Source: Lunularia cruciata
Lineage: Eukaryota > Streptophyta > Marchantiopsida > Lunulariales > Lunulariaceae
Length of the DNA stretch: 64,000 nucleotides
Direction: 5' to 3'
Assembly: GCA_948567375.1 (NCBI GenBank)
Contig: OX419757.1
Coordinates: 7,316,001 to 7,380,000, forward strand
The position numbers and the translations under genes were made by a program. Shown here one piece after another: positions 24,988 to 35,697 of this stretch; the stretch's first letter is position 1, and every line of letters starts with the position of its first letter. The notes under the pieces were generated by a model. It saw only the letters and a list, made by a program, of their open reading frames with translations, did no database searches and was not told the origin of the DNA.

Positions 24988-26370
24988 ATGGCTGCAGCTC
25001 TGCGGTCTTCGATTGCTCTCACATTCTCGTCTTCTCTCTGCTCGAGGGCAGCACCAGTGGTCTGCGCTCAAGGACTTCCTGCCCTAGCCTTTCCTCGCCG
25101 ATTCAGCGTGAAGTCTTTGAGGTCCGGATGCAGAAGCAGCAGCGGGATCAGAGATGGCCGGATCAAGGTTTGGCGATTTGTGCGCCAATACAGCCAAGCG
25201 GCAATGCCGCAGAAAATTCGATGCGCAGTGGCAGCAGCAGGTGTCGAAGTTGGGGGTCTTACGTTAAATCGAGAAGATATCGTGAAGGAGGATGATCCTA
25301 CTAACAATGTACCCGACTCTGTGTTTACGAAAATAGGGTTGCAGCTCCACAATAGGGAGAATCATCCGTTGGGAATTTTGAAGAACGAAATCTACAGCTA
25401 TTTCGATGAGAGATTTCAAGGTGAGTTTAAGAAATTTGACGACCTTAGTCCAATCGTTACTGTGAAAGCTAATTTCGATGATGTGCTAGTGCCTGCGGAC
25501 CACGTGAGTCGCAGAATGAATGATACTTATTACGTGAATTCCGAGACCGTCCTGCGGTGCCATACCAGTGCCCATCAGGCAGAGAAGCTGAGGGAGGGAC
25601 ATACACATTTCCTGGTGACCGGAGATGTATACAGAAGAGATGCCATTGACGCCACTCATTATCCAGTTTTCCACCAGATGGAAGGGTTTAGGGTATTTAC
25701 TCAGGAAGAGTGGGAGACAGCCGGGGTTGATGGCACCACATTGGCGTCTACGGATTTAAAGGCGACACTGGAGGGATTAGCCGAGCGTCTGTTTGGGAAG
25801 GTAGAGATGAGATGGGTGGATACTTATTTCCCTTTCACGGATCCTTCATACGAGCTGGAGATTTTTTACCAGGATAAATGGCTCGAGGTTCTTGGATGTG
25901 GAGTTGTAGAGCAGGAGATTTTGAACAGGAATGGACGCAGTGGCACAGTTGGCTGGGCTTTTGGACTTGGATTGGAGCGTCTAGCTATGGTTCTCTTTTC
26001 AGTTCCAGATATTCGCCTCTTTTGGTCAGATGATCCTCGGTGGACGACTCAATTCAAGGCAGGGCAACTGAGAAGGAAGTTCAAGTCGTTCTCAAAGTTC
26101 CCTCCTTGCTACAAGGATATCAGTTTCTGGATCAGCGATAAATTCTCTGAGAACAACCTGTGTGAAGTTGTGAGAGGAATTGCTGGAGATCTTGTCGAGG
26201 AGGTGGTGCTTATTGACGAGTTTGAGAACAAAAAGAAAGGACTGACCAGTCACTGTTACCGCATTGCATACCGGTCTATGGAGCGCTCTCTCACTGATGA
26301 GGAGATTAATGATTTACAGGGTAAGGTAAGGGAGCAGGTGGAGAGCAAGCTTTTGGTCACTTTGAGGTGA
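24988..26370 (+). CDS. Organellar phenylalanyl-tRNA synthetase, single exon
   Basis: Monomeric class II PheRS charging tRNA-Phe in mitochondria and/or plastids. 460 residues in one uninterrupted frame. About 75 N-terminal residues are rich in Ser, Arg and Ala with almost no acidic residues, as in an organelle transit peptide. The catalytic core follows, with motif 2 around residues 212-233 ([20 protein letters not shown]) and motif 3 around 322-351 ([16 protein letters not shown], then WSDDPR). The C-terminal FDX-ACB anticodon-binding domain starts near 370 ([12 protein letters not shown]) and runs to the end. Length is close to the plant organellar enzyme (about 430). The Met used opens the presequence. 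The lack of introns contrasts with most neighbours and could mean a retrocopy, but the frame is fully intact and all core motifs are kept. Confidence 0.96.
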   Translation: MAAALRSSIALTFSSSLCSRAAPVVCAQGLPALAFPRRFSVKSLRSGCRSSSGIRDGRIKVWRFVRQYSQAAMPQKIRCAVAAAGVEVGGLTLNREDIVKEDDPTNNVPDSVFTKIGLQLHNRENHPLGILKNEIYSYFDERFQGEFKKFDDLSPIVTVKANFDDVLVPADHVSRRMNDTYYVNSETVLRCHTSAHQAEKLREGHTHFLVTGDVYRRDAIDATHYPVFHQMEGFRVFTQEEWETAGVDGTTLASTDLKATLEGLAERLFGKVEMRWVDTYFPFTDPSYELEIFYQDKWLEVLGCGVVEQEILNRNGRSGTVGWAFGLGLERLAMVLFSVPDIRLFWSDDPRWTTQFKAGQLRRKFKSFSKFPPCYKDISFWISDKFSENNLCEVVRGIAGDLVEEVVLIDEFENKKKGLTSHCYRIAYRSMERSLTDEEINDLQGKVREQVESKLLVTLR

Positions 26371-28242
26371 CAGAAACCGCTGGATGTTGTACTCTGCAAC
26401 AAAATTTCAAAACTTAATGTACAGTTCTTTTATGTTAAAGATTATTTTGTCGAGAGACTAAAATCTTGACATTGTCCTTCACATCTTGTGGTAGTCATCG
26501 CTGACCTTGTCAGATTTAAGTTCTCCAACTCATAAATTCATGAGTATAGATCACTCTGGCGGTTTGCAGTGGAGGATTGAGGGGCAACTCTCATACAGCT
26601 TCAAGCTGAAAGATAATTTGTTCAGGACACGTGATTTACAGCATGCGGATCTCGGTTGTAGTTTGGTTTACGAATGAACTTAAGGAATTCTTCTGTACGT
26701 TAAGTGCAGTTTGAATTTGTTTAGGACCAGGAGGTATGGTGGAGGTTTCTGGAATTGAACTGAAAGTTGCTAGGAGGTAGTATGTTGTTGTAACTGCGAA
26801 CTCGTGTGGAACTCACCTCGAAATACGGGCGAAGGGGAGCACTATGTTGACCCATACATTGAACTTTCTGAGCATTTTCATGACTCCACGGAATTCCGAA
26901 TTGGGTCGTTATATGTGTCTGAACACTTTAATCGCCTCTGGTTGAACACAGCTGTTTGGCTGGCTGGACCTACACACATTGCACTGCCTAACCGCGAAGT
27001 TTGAGGTGCTGACCTGCCGTTATATTTATCTGAAGACTTTGGCTTTTCATCGTCTCTGTTTGACCACAACTGTTTGGCTGGCTAAACTTACACGCACTGG
27101 ACTGCCTAACCGCAAAGTGTGAGGGAAGGATGAACCCCGAACTTTCGCTTTGGTCTACAAAGTGAAGGCCCGGCCTTTTTGATAGATGGGAGAGGGCTTA
27201 GCTTAGTTTTCTTTCGTGTAAAACTCCACCGTCTTTGACGATAGCTGTAGAACAACAAAAAGCAAACTCTTTAACACCATGCTCTCAATGGCTAAGTCCT
27301 GCCCAAAACTTGAAATAGAACGCACGACAGCAGTGTCTTGCACAAGCTGTGTGCAAGAGTGGCGCCTTCAAACGGGAGTCGTTCTTCTGCGACCGGTGAA
27401 GAGGATCCCGGATTGTATATAAACTTAAAGCCTGTAGTGGTGCCACGTGCCCCTTTACATTGTTCCAACTTCTCTGAATAGCTTCTCGGGCATATCTTAT
27501 AACCATGAGGGTAACGGGTAACTTCACCACGTAGACTGCAGTTCTGGCAATTCATATGAATTGATGAGCATATCTGTGATGGTGCTTCATGAGATATTGG
27601 CTGTTTTGAGATTGAGCTTGGGCAAGCTTCTTAGATCGGATTCAAACAGCACCAACTACCTAAGTTGTGCTCGTACGTAGACTGAGAAACTGGAAGTCCA
27701 TTTGCCTGTTGCTTGAATACAAACATTCTCCACCAACCAACCGTACGGGGAATGTTACACGTGCCAATCTCTCAAATAGGCAAGCTTTCTCCAGAGATAC
27801 TTACACCGATACAAGGGAACATAGTCGCACACTCAGTATTCTCGAGCACCCTCAGACATTCATACTTAAGTTTTCTTCATTCCGCGCGTCATCCAATGTA
27901 GTACCCACTTCAAATCAGTTCTTCGGGAATTGGTCTCCTGACTCCTGTTGAGTGAACGCTTGATTCAGGCTCTCCCGACACGATTGGATTCCCATTCCCT
28001 TAGCCCTCACTGCCATATTATGCATAAATATTCGGGCCTTCACTCCTGCCGCCGTCCGTATACTTCTTAATTAGAACGTAAAATTTCTATTTGACACGGG
28101 GGAATCCCAGGTGTGTACAAATGAGACGGGGGCATGATGACTGGAAACTGCTAAATTCATATAAAGTGGATGACTCAAAAATGTCGGATACATATGATGT
28201 TTCACAAAAATTTCGGCCAATGAGCAAGTTATAACCAGTGCT
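26371..28242. other. Intergenic region between convergent PheRS and eL8 genes
   Basis: The region must carry the 3' ends of both flanking genes. It contains one imperfect tandem duplication (listed separately) and no open frame with recognisable similarity. Confidence 0.6.
26909..27124. repeat. Imperfect tandem duplication of about 108 bp
   Basis: Two adjacent units, about 26909-27016 and 27017-27124, share CGTTATAT, a TCTGAA-AC/G-ACTTT phrase, CAC/A-A-CTGTTTGGCTGGCT, and CACTG-CTGCCTAACCGC followed by AAGT-TGAGG. Unit two contains a few extra bases. They diverge by substitutions and small indels, so the duplication is not recent. Confidence 0.7.
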
Positions 28243-30682
28243 CTATGCCGCTCTTTGTGCAGCTTCCTTAGCGATAACTCTCTCCTTGGCCTTGGTTTTA
28301 GCCTGGGACTTGACACCCATGATACCTCCTCCCCATTGCTTGCGGTACTCATCGTAGCGATCGTTGAAGTTAGCCTGCACATTGAGACAGATGCAACTAA
28401 CAGTCAGCCTCGAATCCAAAGTATAACCACATAGTCTAGTAGTGAATTACGGTACTTCCCTACGAGATCGAATTGGTCACTACCACAACTAGACGTATAA
28501 TTACGACAGCATCGCCGGTTTAAGGGAAGTACCTTCACAGCTTCTACAATCTTGCTGAAGTCGTGCTTATCTTCATTCTTCACTGATGTCAAGCAAAGGG
28601 CTGAAGCAGTTTTGCTGTGAACAATTTGACCGAGTCTAGACTTGCCCTTCACTATAGCATATGGGACGCCCATCTTGCGGCATAACGCTGGAAGCCACAC
28701 CACCAACTCGATGGGATCGACGTCATGTGCGATGATAACGAGCTGTGCCTTACCCTGTTCGATTATCCAACAAATGTCAATAATCCCAGGCCTATTTGTA
28801 TGAAGTCAAACCACTGAGGATGCTTCTAACCAAAACCACATGGAGCAGTCGAGACAAAAAAACGAAGCTACATATTTGTACTCCATCTAATGCGGAGAGC
28901 TCAAGGTTGAACGTCTGCGAGTGCGCTGTACGTAACAGGAAATCACACTTCTACAGATGAAATCATGACTAAGACAGAGTTCTCGTTAAGTCAACAGATG
29001 AACAAAGGAAAATAAATTTGTTAAAAGAAGAAGTTGAACTACTTGCCAGTACAATGCTTATATCATTTGGGCAATCGTTTACCGATTGATTATGCTACTC
29101 CAATCACTGAAAAGGAGAAAGCAAGACCCGGGCTACACATCCTTTCCTGTGCCGACGAAGGCACCCATGTACCAGGCAGATATTGACAAATTTTATTCGT
29201 ACTGAAGCAAATCAAAGGCTCCTAACTCATGCTGAACCATATTTTACCACGGGAATGGTCCCCAATCCAGTTATCAGTTTTAGGGTTCGTTTAACAGAGG
29301 ATTTTATCGCCGATATGTACTCGCAGATAGTGCCCGAATTTGAACTTCTTGCAGAGCAGGAGTGCAGGATAGAAATTCGTTATGATCACTTGCCTGCTCG
29401 ATCAAGTAAGTGACGTGGTTGAGACCGTACTTCACGACGATGGGCTTCTTCGCCTCCACGGTCTTACCGTCTGCCTCGGCCTGAGCTTTTTTCAGAAGAC
29501 GCTCCTTTTTTGCGGCTTTATCTTCTGGCCTATACTTCAAGAGCATCTTAAAAAGTCCAGCAGCTGCAATACCCACCACCCATGATTCAATATACCAGTG
29601 ATATACTAAAACTGTACTCAGACTTCAGAACCAAACTGCAAGGTTACGGCGATCTTCAAGTCCCTTATGGCACTCATGCTTTGTCACTTGACAATTCCGT
29701 CTCACAAAAGAGGTCGGGTGAGCAATTTCGTCGACCAGGGAAAGACAGCATGCTTCGCTATCGCACGACTTTAATTAGGGTTTCTAAGACCATAACCCCT
29801 TCACCGCGCTCCAGCTGCAATTTTACAACACCCCGATGACAAATTGGCCTTTTGATATCCAAGCTCTCACGCGAAACACGATTCAGTCGTTCGACCCGTA
29901 AGGAACATTGCAAGTTCGATTGAAACACTCTTATTTGACAGAAGCTAAGTTGCAAAGAGTGGGAATAGCTCATACGGATTCAGGTTGTATACTTAGATGT
30001 GTAGCGCCACGTTAGGGTTATCATTTCCAGAAGGATCAAAAACTCTGCAGAACCGTAGAATGAATGCCACATTTCATTATCGCGTAATACTAACCCAAAT
30101 TCTTGTCAAGACACTTGGTGAACTGGTTGAGGGCCGGTGGCACTTTCAGTCGCTGGTTCAAGACACGGCGTTGTCTTTGAATGCGAACATACTTGGGCCA
30201 CTTCACAAATCGGTGAAGATCTCTCTTAGGTGGTAGCGCACCTCCAATACCAAACTGCTTTGGGCGCTTCTCGAACAAAGGGTTTGCCACCTTCTCGACT
30301 ACCTGCAGTCGATATCCAGCTCAGAAACGATCCATCCTCACACTCTTCCATCCCTAAAAATCAATCCCCTAAAATGCATCCCTCACAAAAATAAAGCATA
30401 CCTTTTTCTTCTCAACCGGAGCCGGGACGCTGGGCTTGATAGTACCCCTCTTGGGAGCCTGCGCATCAAGCACATTCAAACAACCGCATTAGATCCACTG
30501 CTACCACAATCCCAGTATCAAATCCCCACCAGCTCCATCAACACTTCCTTTTTCAGCGCACATTTTCCAAGCCAAAGCTTCCAACAAGCACATCAACCTG
30601 GGGACACTTCTACAGCAATCCTGTCGCGAACAACTCCAATCCTAGAAGAAAAATCAAAGAGGCTGCCCACAAAACGCACCAT
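28243..30682 (-). CDS. RPL7A: Cytosolic 60S ribosomal protein eL8 (L7a), 6 coding exons
   Basis: Predicted 263 residues; plant and animal eL8 are about 256-266. Exons (minus strand): 30682-30680 (ATG only), 30458-30402, 30302-30095, 29563-29394, 28754-28533, 28374-28243. The product begins [20 protein letters not shown] and contains the eL8 hallmarks [56 protein letters not shown], the L7Ae RNA-binding core [20 protein letters not shown] with VKGKSRLG, and the C-terminal [20 protein letters not shown]. The start codon ends its exon and is directly followed by the GT of intron 1; exon 2 has no alternative Met. Intron 4 (29393-28755) starts with GC rather than GT. The other introns are GT-AG. 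Function: structural protein of the large cytosolic ribosomal subunit. Confidence 0.96.
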
Positions 30683-32680
30683 TGCGTATCGTTGGGAAGC
30701 AACGCAAGGAAGGCGTCGATGTAATGGAAAAGACTAAGCTTCTCGCGCTGCAGGGTATTAGCCACGAGCTAATGGCCTCCTTAACCATTAACCAGAGGCC
30801 ATTAACCTCTGGTTACCTTAATCGGCCCCGCTGATATCATGTAATGAATTCCTTCACGGCCGCCTTTCTCCTGCGGTAAGTCCCCCTACGCCAACCTAAG
30901 TACGCTACTGTGGTGGATGTTGCTTAATGTTTCCGCTAAAATAGTCCTGGACTAATCTGGCGAGCCTTTTGGAGTGCTCCTATTGGCCGGGGACCACAAC
31001 CTACAGTATACTAGGGGAGAACTGCAACAGTTCCACCACACTACGCAGTGACCGACCTGAGTCTTTTCCTCCATTTTTCCCGGTGTTTTTGATTTGAACG
31101 TGAACCTTTAGATTGCACTTCCCTCGAGAGTTCGTTCCAGGGCTTCCTGCTTCGCCCGGAGCTTACTGATTCTGTGTCCACTTTCGTTCCCCTGGTGGTG
31201 TAGGGAATTGTTTCGTTCGTTCTGAGAAGGCCACACATTGACATGCATTGAAATCCCTTGTCTCCTGAAGTGTAATTATAGAAATTTTTCGCTTTACAGC
31301 ATGCTGACGAGTTGGAGCTGCAGTGGTCAAGGTTCAGTGGTACCAAAAATCCAAATAAAAGTGTGATGTGTTGCTTGTTGCTCGATGATACAACGTCCAA
31401 GAGATGGACTGTTTTCAAGGGGGTGTTTACATGCTCAGATTAAGGAGCAGTGATCTCTCTCGTAGATGTGATTTCCTAAAACAGGCAGAACTTGATTCCG
31501 CGGACCATGTTGCTACAAGAGATATATAGATCAAAACCCATTCCACATCTGCCCCCCATTTGAGCTTTGATAGTATCTTGACGAGCTCTTAAAAGCACCT
31601 TCTGGGTTGCATAGACATTATCGACATGCACTATTACATATGGCAGTGAGATCTTGAACAATTCTTCAAAATGGATGCGTGGTTTCGTCCTCTCATCAAT
31701 CACGTATAGCTCAATTGCAAGCAGATATGCAAAGAAGGTTCGCAGAGGCAGTCTGGGCCAGCCTAACATGCTACTAGCTGGAGTCTCATCCCAAACTGAG
31801 ACAATGCCTTATCTCCAGCAAAAATAAGTATAGAATGACGGAATCATTTCACCGCATATGTGGGCAATAGGAGCATTTCACCGCATATACTGAATTGTTA
31901 ACTGGGCACTGTGAACAAGAGGTAAATTACCAGGCAATTGGAGAAACATAACATCCATGGCGGAATATACATCATCCTGTTCACGCGCACTCTCACAGGT
32001 CTGAAAGGCAAACATACCAGAGACTCTAAACAATGGTCTGACAAGTCAGTTTGTATGACCGATATTCAGTATTTTCAAGACTCAATTCATTGGAGTTGTT
32101 CACGTATACACGGAGCCCAAAACAAAGACTCCCTTCAGAAAATTAGAGTTGAAAAGCAGGGCTCGCTTTAAGGAGATTCGGTTCTGAAGATCACCGTAGA
32201 TGCTCGAGTGAACTCACCAAGGCTGTGTATAGAAGGGGAATGAGTCGTAACTAACTGAACAATGCTTTCTCTATAATGGTTTTGAAAGTAGTAATAGGAT
32301 AAAGAGCGCAGGTGGGATCAAAAAGTAGCGTCTAACTTTCAGGTGTAAGCCGTAAGGACCATACCTGGCTAGGCTTCAAGGATTAGTGGTCAAAAGTGGT
32401 GCTGCATTGTTTGGAACCAAGACGCGTGCGTACTTTGAATGCAGCCATGGTGGTAGTGCATCTCTCTGTGGGGGAGGAGGAAAAGCTGGCTTCGCTTCTC
32501 TGAGTTCATTCGGCCGATCTACAAACCTGAACATGAAAAAATTCCTATAAGAAAATCCGTGATGAAATTTGTGATGCCAATATCAATCAAAAGGAACGCT
32601 TGCAGTAAGTGACAGAAACATTTTCAAAAGACATGCAGAGCGCAACTAATTGCTCTGGCAGTTCGCAAAGGAGGAGGAGC
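30683..32680. promoter_or_regulatory. Upstream region of eL8 and downstream region of bL17
   Basis: This stretch carries the 5' UTR and promoter of the minus-strand eL8 gene at its left end and the 3' flank of the bL17 gene at its right end. The only clear structure is an inverted repeat at 30789-30815. Minus-strand frames at 31041-31418 and 31476-31769 have no recognisable similarity and are not called. Confidence 0.45.
30789..30815. repeat. Inverted repeat (10-bp arms, 7-base loop) upstream of eL8
   Basis: TAACCAGAGG at 30789-30798 pairs perfectly with CCTCTGGTTA at 30806-30815. It lies about 110-130 bp upstream of the eL8 start codon, within a block where TTAACC and GGCCATTAA phrases recur. 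It could be a promoter palindrome or a 5'-UTR hairpin. Confidence 0.7.
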
Positions 32681-34262
32681 TCACTCTATGTACGCCATGG
32701 GGGCAGCGTCTCCTTGCCTAGTTCTTGTTGCCAAAACACGAGTGTAACCACCAGAACGTAACCTGAGACAATAAAGACTTATTTCGTGATTATATGCAAA
32801 ACCCGTTACGATTTGGACATAGCTGACACAAAGTTCGACGTCTTAAATGCGTAGTAAACTTCGGTGACCTCAGTGAAGGTACAATACACACCGAATATGC
32901 ATGGTTTGTAAAGGTGAGACGGATAAGGACAGAGAAGCAGACTTGAAGAACTTCCAACTTGAGTGCGTGCATGATTTAGTGATCCCGAAAATCACAGGAT
33001 GACACAAAAGGCAAAATCTGGTGGACTGGATACTCGTAACTAGGCTAAAACGGACTTTCTGCGTCGATGAACTTCTTGCTAAGAGATAAAATTGGCAGAG
33101 AAACAGATGGGCACAGACTGGGTACCAGTGCTCTACCTACTCTAGGAATAAAACACATACATCTAAGGCAGTGCGTTTTAACGAGGAAGCAGCTGAGCTT
33201 TCCAAAAGAACTTTCTATTCTAATCTGGAACTACCAGGAAAAAAGTAGTTGAAACTTACTGATAACGAGTAGCAAGCTCAGTAAAGAGCTTGTGGAGAAT
33301 TTCATCTCCGTGCACGATTCCCCCAGCCTGCCTTCTAGCAGAAAGCGTACCCTGCAGATTCCGTGGTAAACAACTCAAATTCTGCTCCAGTACAAGCTAG
33401 TTGTTTAACAAATTGTCCAAGGACCCTTTCTCTGAGATTTAAGAAGATCCAATTTTCTCGATTCTACCTGTGAACGGAGACAACCAGTTCCAAGAACATA
33501 CCTCTTTCCCCAAAGACACCATATTGTCGGCCACTCTCCTCAACTCCTTGGCCTGCATTTCGAAATGAAGGTCATCTGGATTTAGAAAGCACTTCAGGGA
33601 ATTTGGAAATCTTGGAATTCGGAGTTTCCAAGGACGTATTTGACAGAAAATGTATGTATTGCAGTAATGTATGTATTGCACAGTACACCATACCAAGCAA
33701 ATGTCGTTCTCCATGCATTTAGCGATGAAACTTTTATCCAGCCTTGATGAGAGCCATCACTTCTCACATGTCATTTATCGCAACGTAATCTTCTAGGGTC
33801 CGAGAATATTTTAGTCCAAGGAAAGAGATATTTAATTGTGAGACTAACATACTAACCCAATGTTTGATCGGGGTATCCTCAGACAGGAAATTGACTCGGT
33901 AAAAATGTATTCACAGGTAGAAGATGTCGATGTTCGTGAATTGGAGATGCATCAACCTGACGACTAAATTTCTCACTCAGACAGCTATGGATTAGCACCT
34001 GCGAACATGTACCTTGGGAAGGGTTGTCTCGATCCGCTCATGTCGAATCAGCTCGGTTACCAAATTTCTACATCCAACCGATCGAGAAATTTCAAATTCC
34101 CGTCTCCACGTAATCTTCATGGTCCACACGGCCAACTCCAAGAATAAAACTCATACAAATTCTACCACGCTCTTCGACAAATGCAGCTGGGTGGTACCTC
34201 AAAAGAGCCCATCGATGGGACGAAGTTCGCCCCAACTTGCGCATAGAATTCCGATGCTTCAT
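32681..34262 (-). CDS. bL17-type organellar ribosomal protein, 5 exons
   Basis: Predicted 114 residues. Exons (minus strand): 34262-34198, 34067-34013, 33552-33502, 33351-33260, 32762-32681, all GT-AG and phase-consistent. The protein starts [20 protein letters not shown] and contains [39 protein letters not shown], and [20 protein letters not shown]. These are the conserved blocks of bacterial and mitochondrial L17, a protein of the large subunit near the tunnel exit. It stops directly after AYIE, whereas the Arabidopsis mitochondrial-type relatives I know continue some 40 residues further (about 160 in all), so this copy is close to bacterial length. There is no evident N-terminal presequence, as in the Arabidopsis relatives. 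Organelle (mitochondrion most likely) is inferred from the family. Confidence 0.9.
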
Positions 34263-35697
34263 CCTGTAGATTTCTCACTCCCTCCCACGAAATTCTTCGA
34301 GCTAAAGCCCAGTGATTTTCACCCTCGGCTTCTTAAACTCGTTCCTCTTTCCGCGAAATAGGAAACATTGGCTAACGTGATCACCGAATTAATTGTCCAT
34401 GTGCAGACCGAATCTGTCTCACAAACAACCAACCCCTCAGTGAAACAAGCAACAGGGTCCTTGTCAGCTCTACAGTGCTCTCCAGAGAACCCTAAAATCC
34501 CAACCAGGATGCTAATCCGGACCTCATTGCGGGAGAGTAGGACAAAGTTCTTAACCCCACATAAGGTCCGAGTCCACAGTAAGCTTTGGCTCTGACCATC
34601 CTCTTCCAGTTCGGAGAGCTCTCTACAAGCAAGGGAAGAGTCCGAGATGCGCACCATGGTTACCCCGGTGCCGTAACCGTGGTCAGCTTGTTACGACGTT
34701 GATTTGCTGTCCCAACAAAACTGTCTTGCCGACTGAAGTACAATGGTTTTCAGTAGGTCATTACAGCAGGAAGTCGCCGACTGACCGTTGTTTGATTTGA
34801 AAAGTCGGTGGTCTCAAATCTAGAGGAAAAATTTTAAGACACATTTGAGAAAAAATAATTCTATGCTACTGGGCATGATTTTGCTTGGATCTCGGTTGAT
34901 ATGGGTCGCGACAAGAAAACAAGCGAGCGATATTCAATTGTTACTTTTATTTTGTCGCTGCATCCTAAACTGCAATTCACTTGACCAGAGGTGGGAACCC
35001 GCTGTGACATTTTCTAGCATCTTCTCAACGTCATTTCATCGATCTAGAGTCAGCCGTGGACACTCTGCAGAGTTTGCACCCTCCTGGGCAGTACAGCACT
35101 TGCATGCTATTGCCTGTTTCATTTCTGATCTGGGGTTTCAACCTACAGCACTGCAATTTCAATTTCAATTTCACTGCAAATGAATTGCAGTTTTGCAAAC
35201 CATGAGTTGCAATTCATCCGTCTCAAATCGCTCAAAGTCAGGCTTGTCTTGAAGAAAGTAGAAGACAGATGGTAAGCAATGTCTACACAAACGCTGTCTA
35301 CTGTAGACATTGCACTGTTGACTGGTTTTAGTCTCAATACTCGGTCAGTAACTACAAGTGAGGAGTGATTTAAATTCCCTTATCGTAGTGGGCTCTTTAT
35401 CTCATAGCTTCGCAGAATTCATGCGAAGTAGGTTCATAAGACGAAAGTGATTTGATTCATGAATGCCACTTCCAAGCTCAATTTTCGCTCTTTAGTCTCT
35501 TGTACCCTCTCCACGCACAGACAAGTATTGTGGAGACTTTTTATACGGGTCCCAAAGCCTTCACAACGCATTGAAGCTATCAACAGAAGCATCATTGGCA
35601 CCGTTGAGGTAGCTTTTGATGACTGAGGAAAGTAAATTATCCGGAGAATAGTTCAGTAAAAAAACTGTCAACAGTATATGATGCATACTTGATCTCT
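34263..35697. other. Intergenic region between bL17 and METTL22-like genes
   Basis: The 1.4 kb spacer holds the bL17 promoter and METTL22-like 3' end. Visible structure: a short (AATTTC) repeat near 35154-35176 and a perfect inverted repeat at 35276-35313. No coding frame is recognised. Confidence 0.5.
35276..35313. repeat. Inverted repeat (12-bp arms, 14-base loop)
   Basis: GCAATGTCTACA at 35276-35287 is the exact reverse complement of TGTAGACATTGC at 35302-35313. It could be a hairpin or a small transposon footprint. Confidence 0.75.

Noticed and set aside
31041-31769. Minus-strand frames of 125 and 97 codons upstream of eL8
   Set aside because: No recognisable motif; they lie in the promoter/3'-flank spacer between two ribosomal protein genes.
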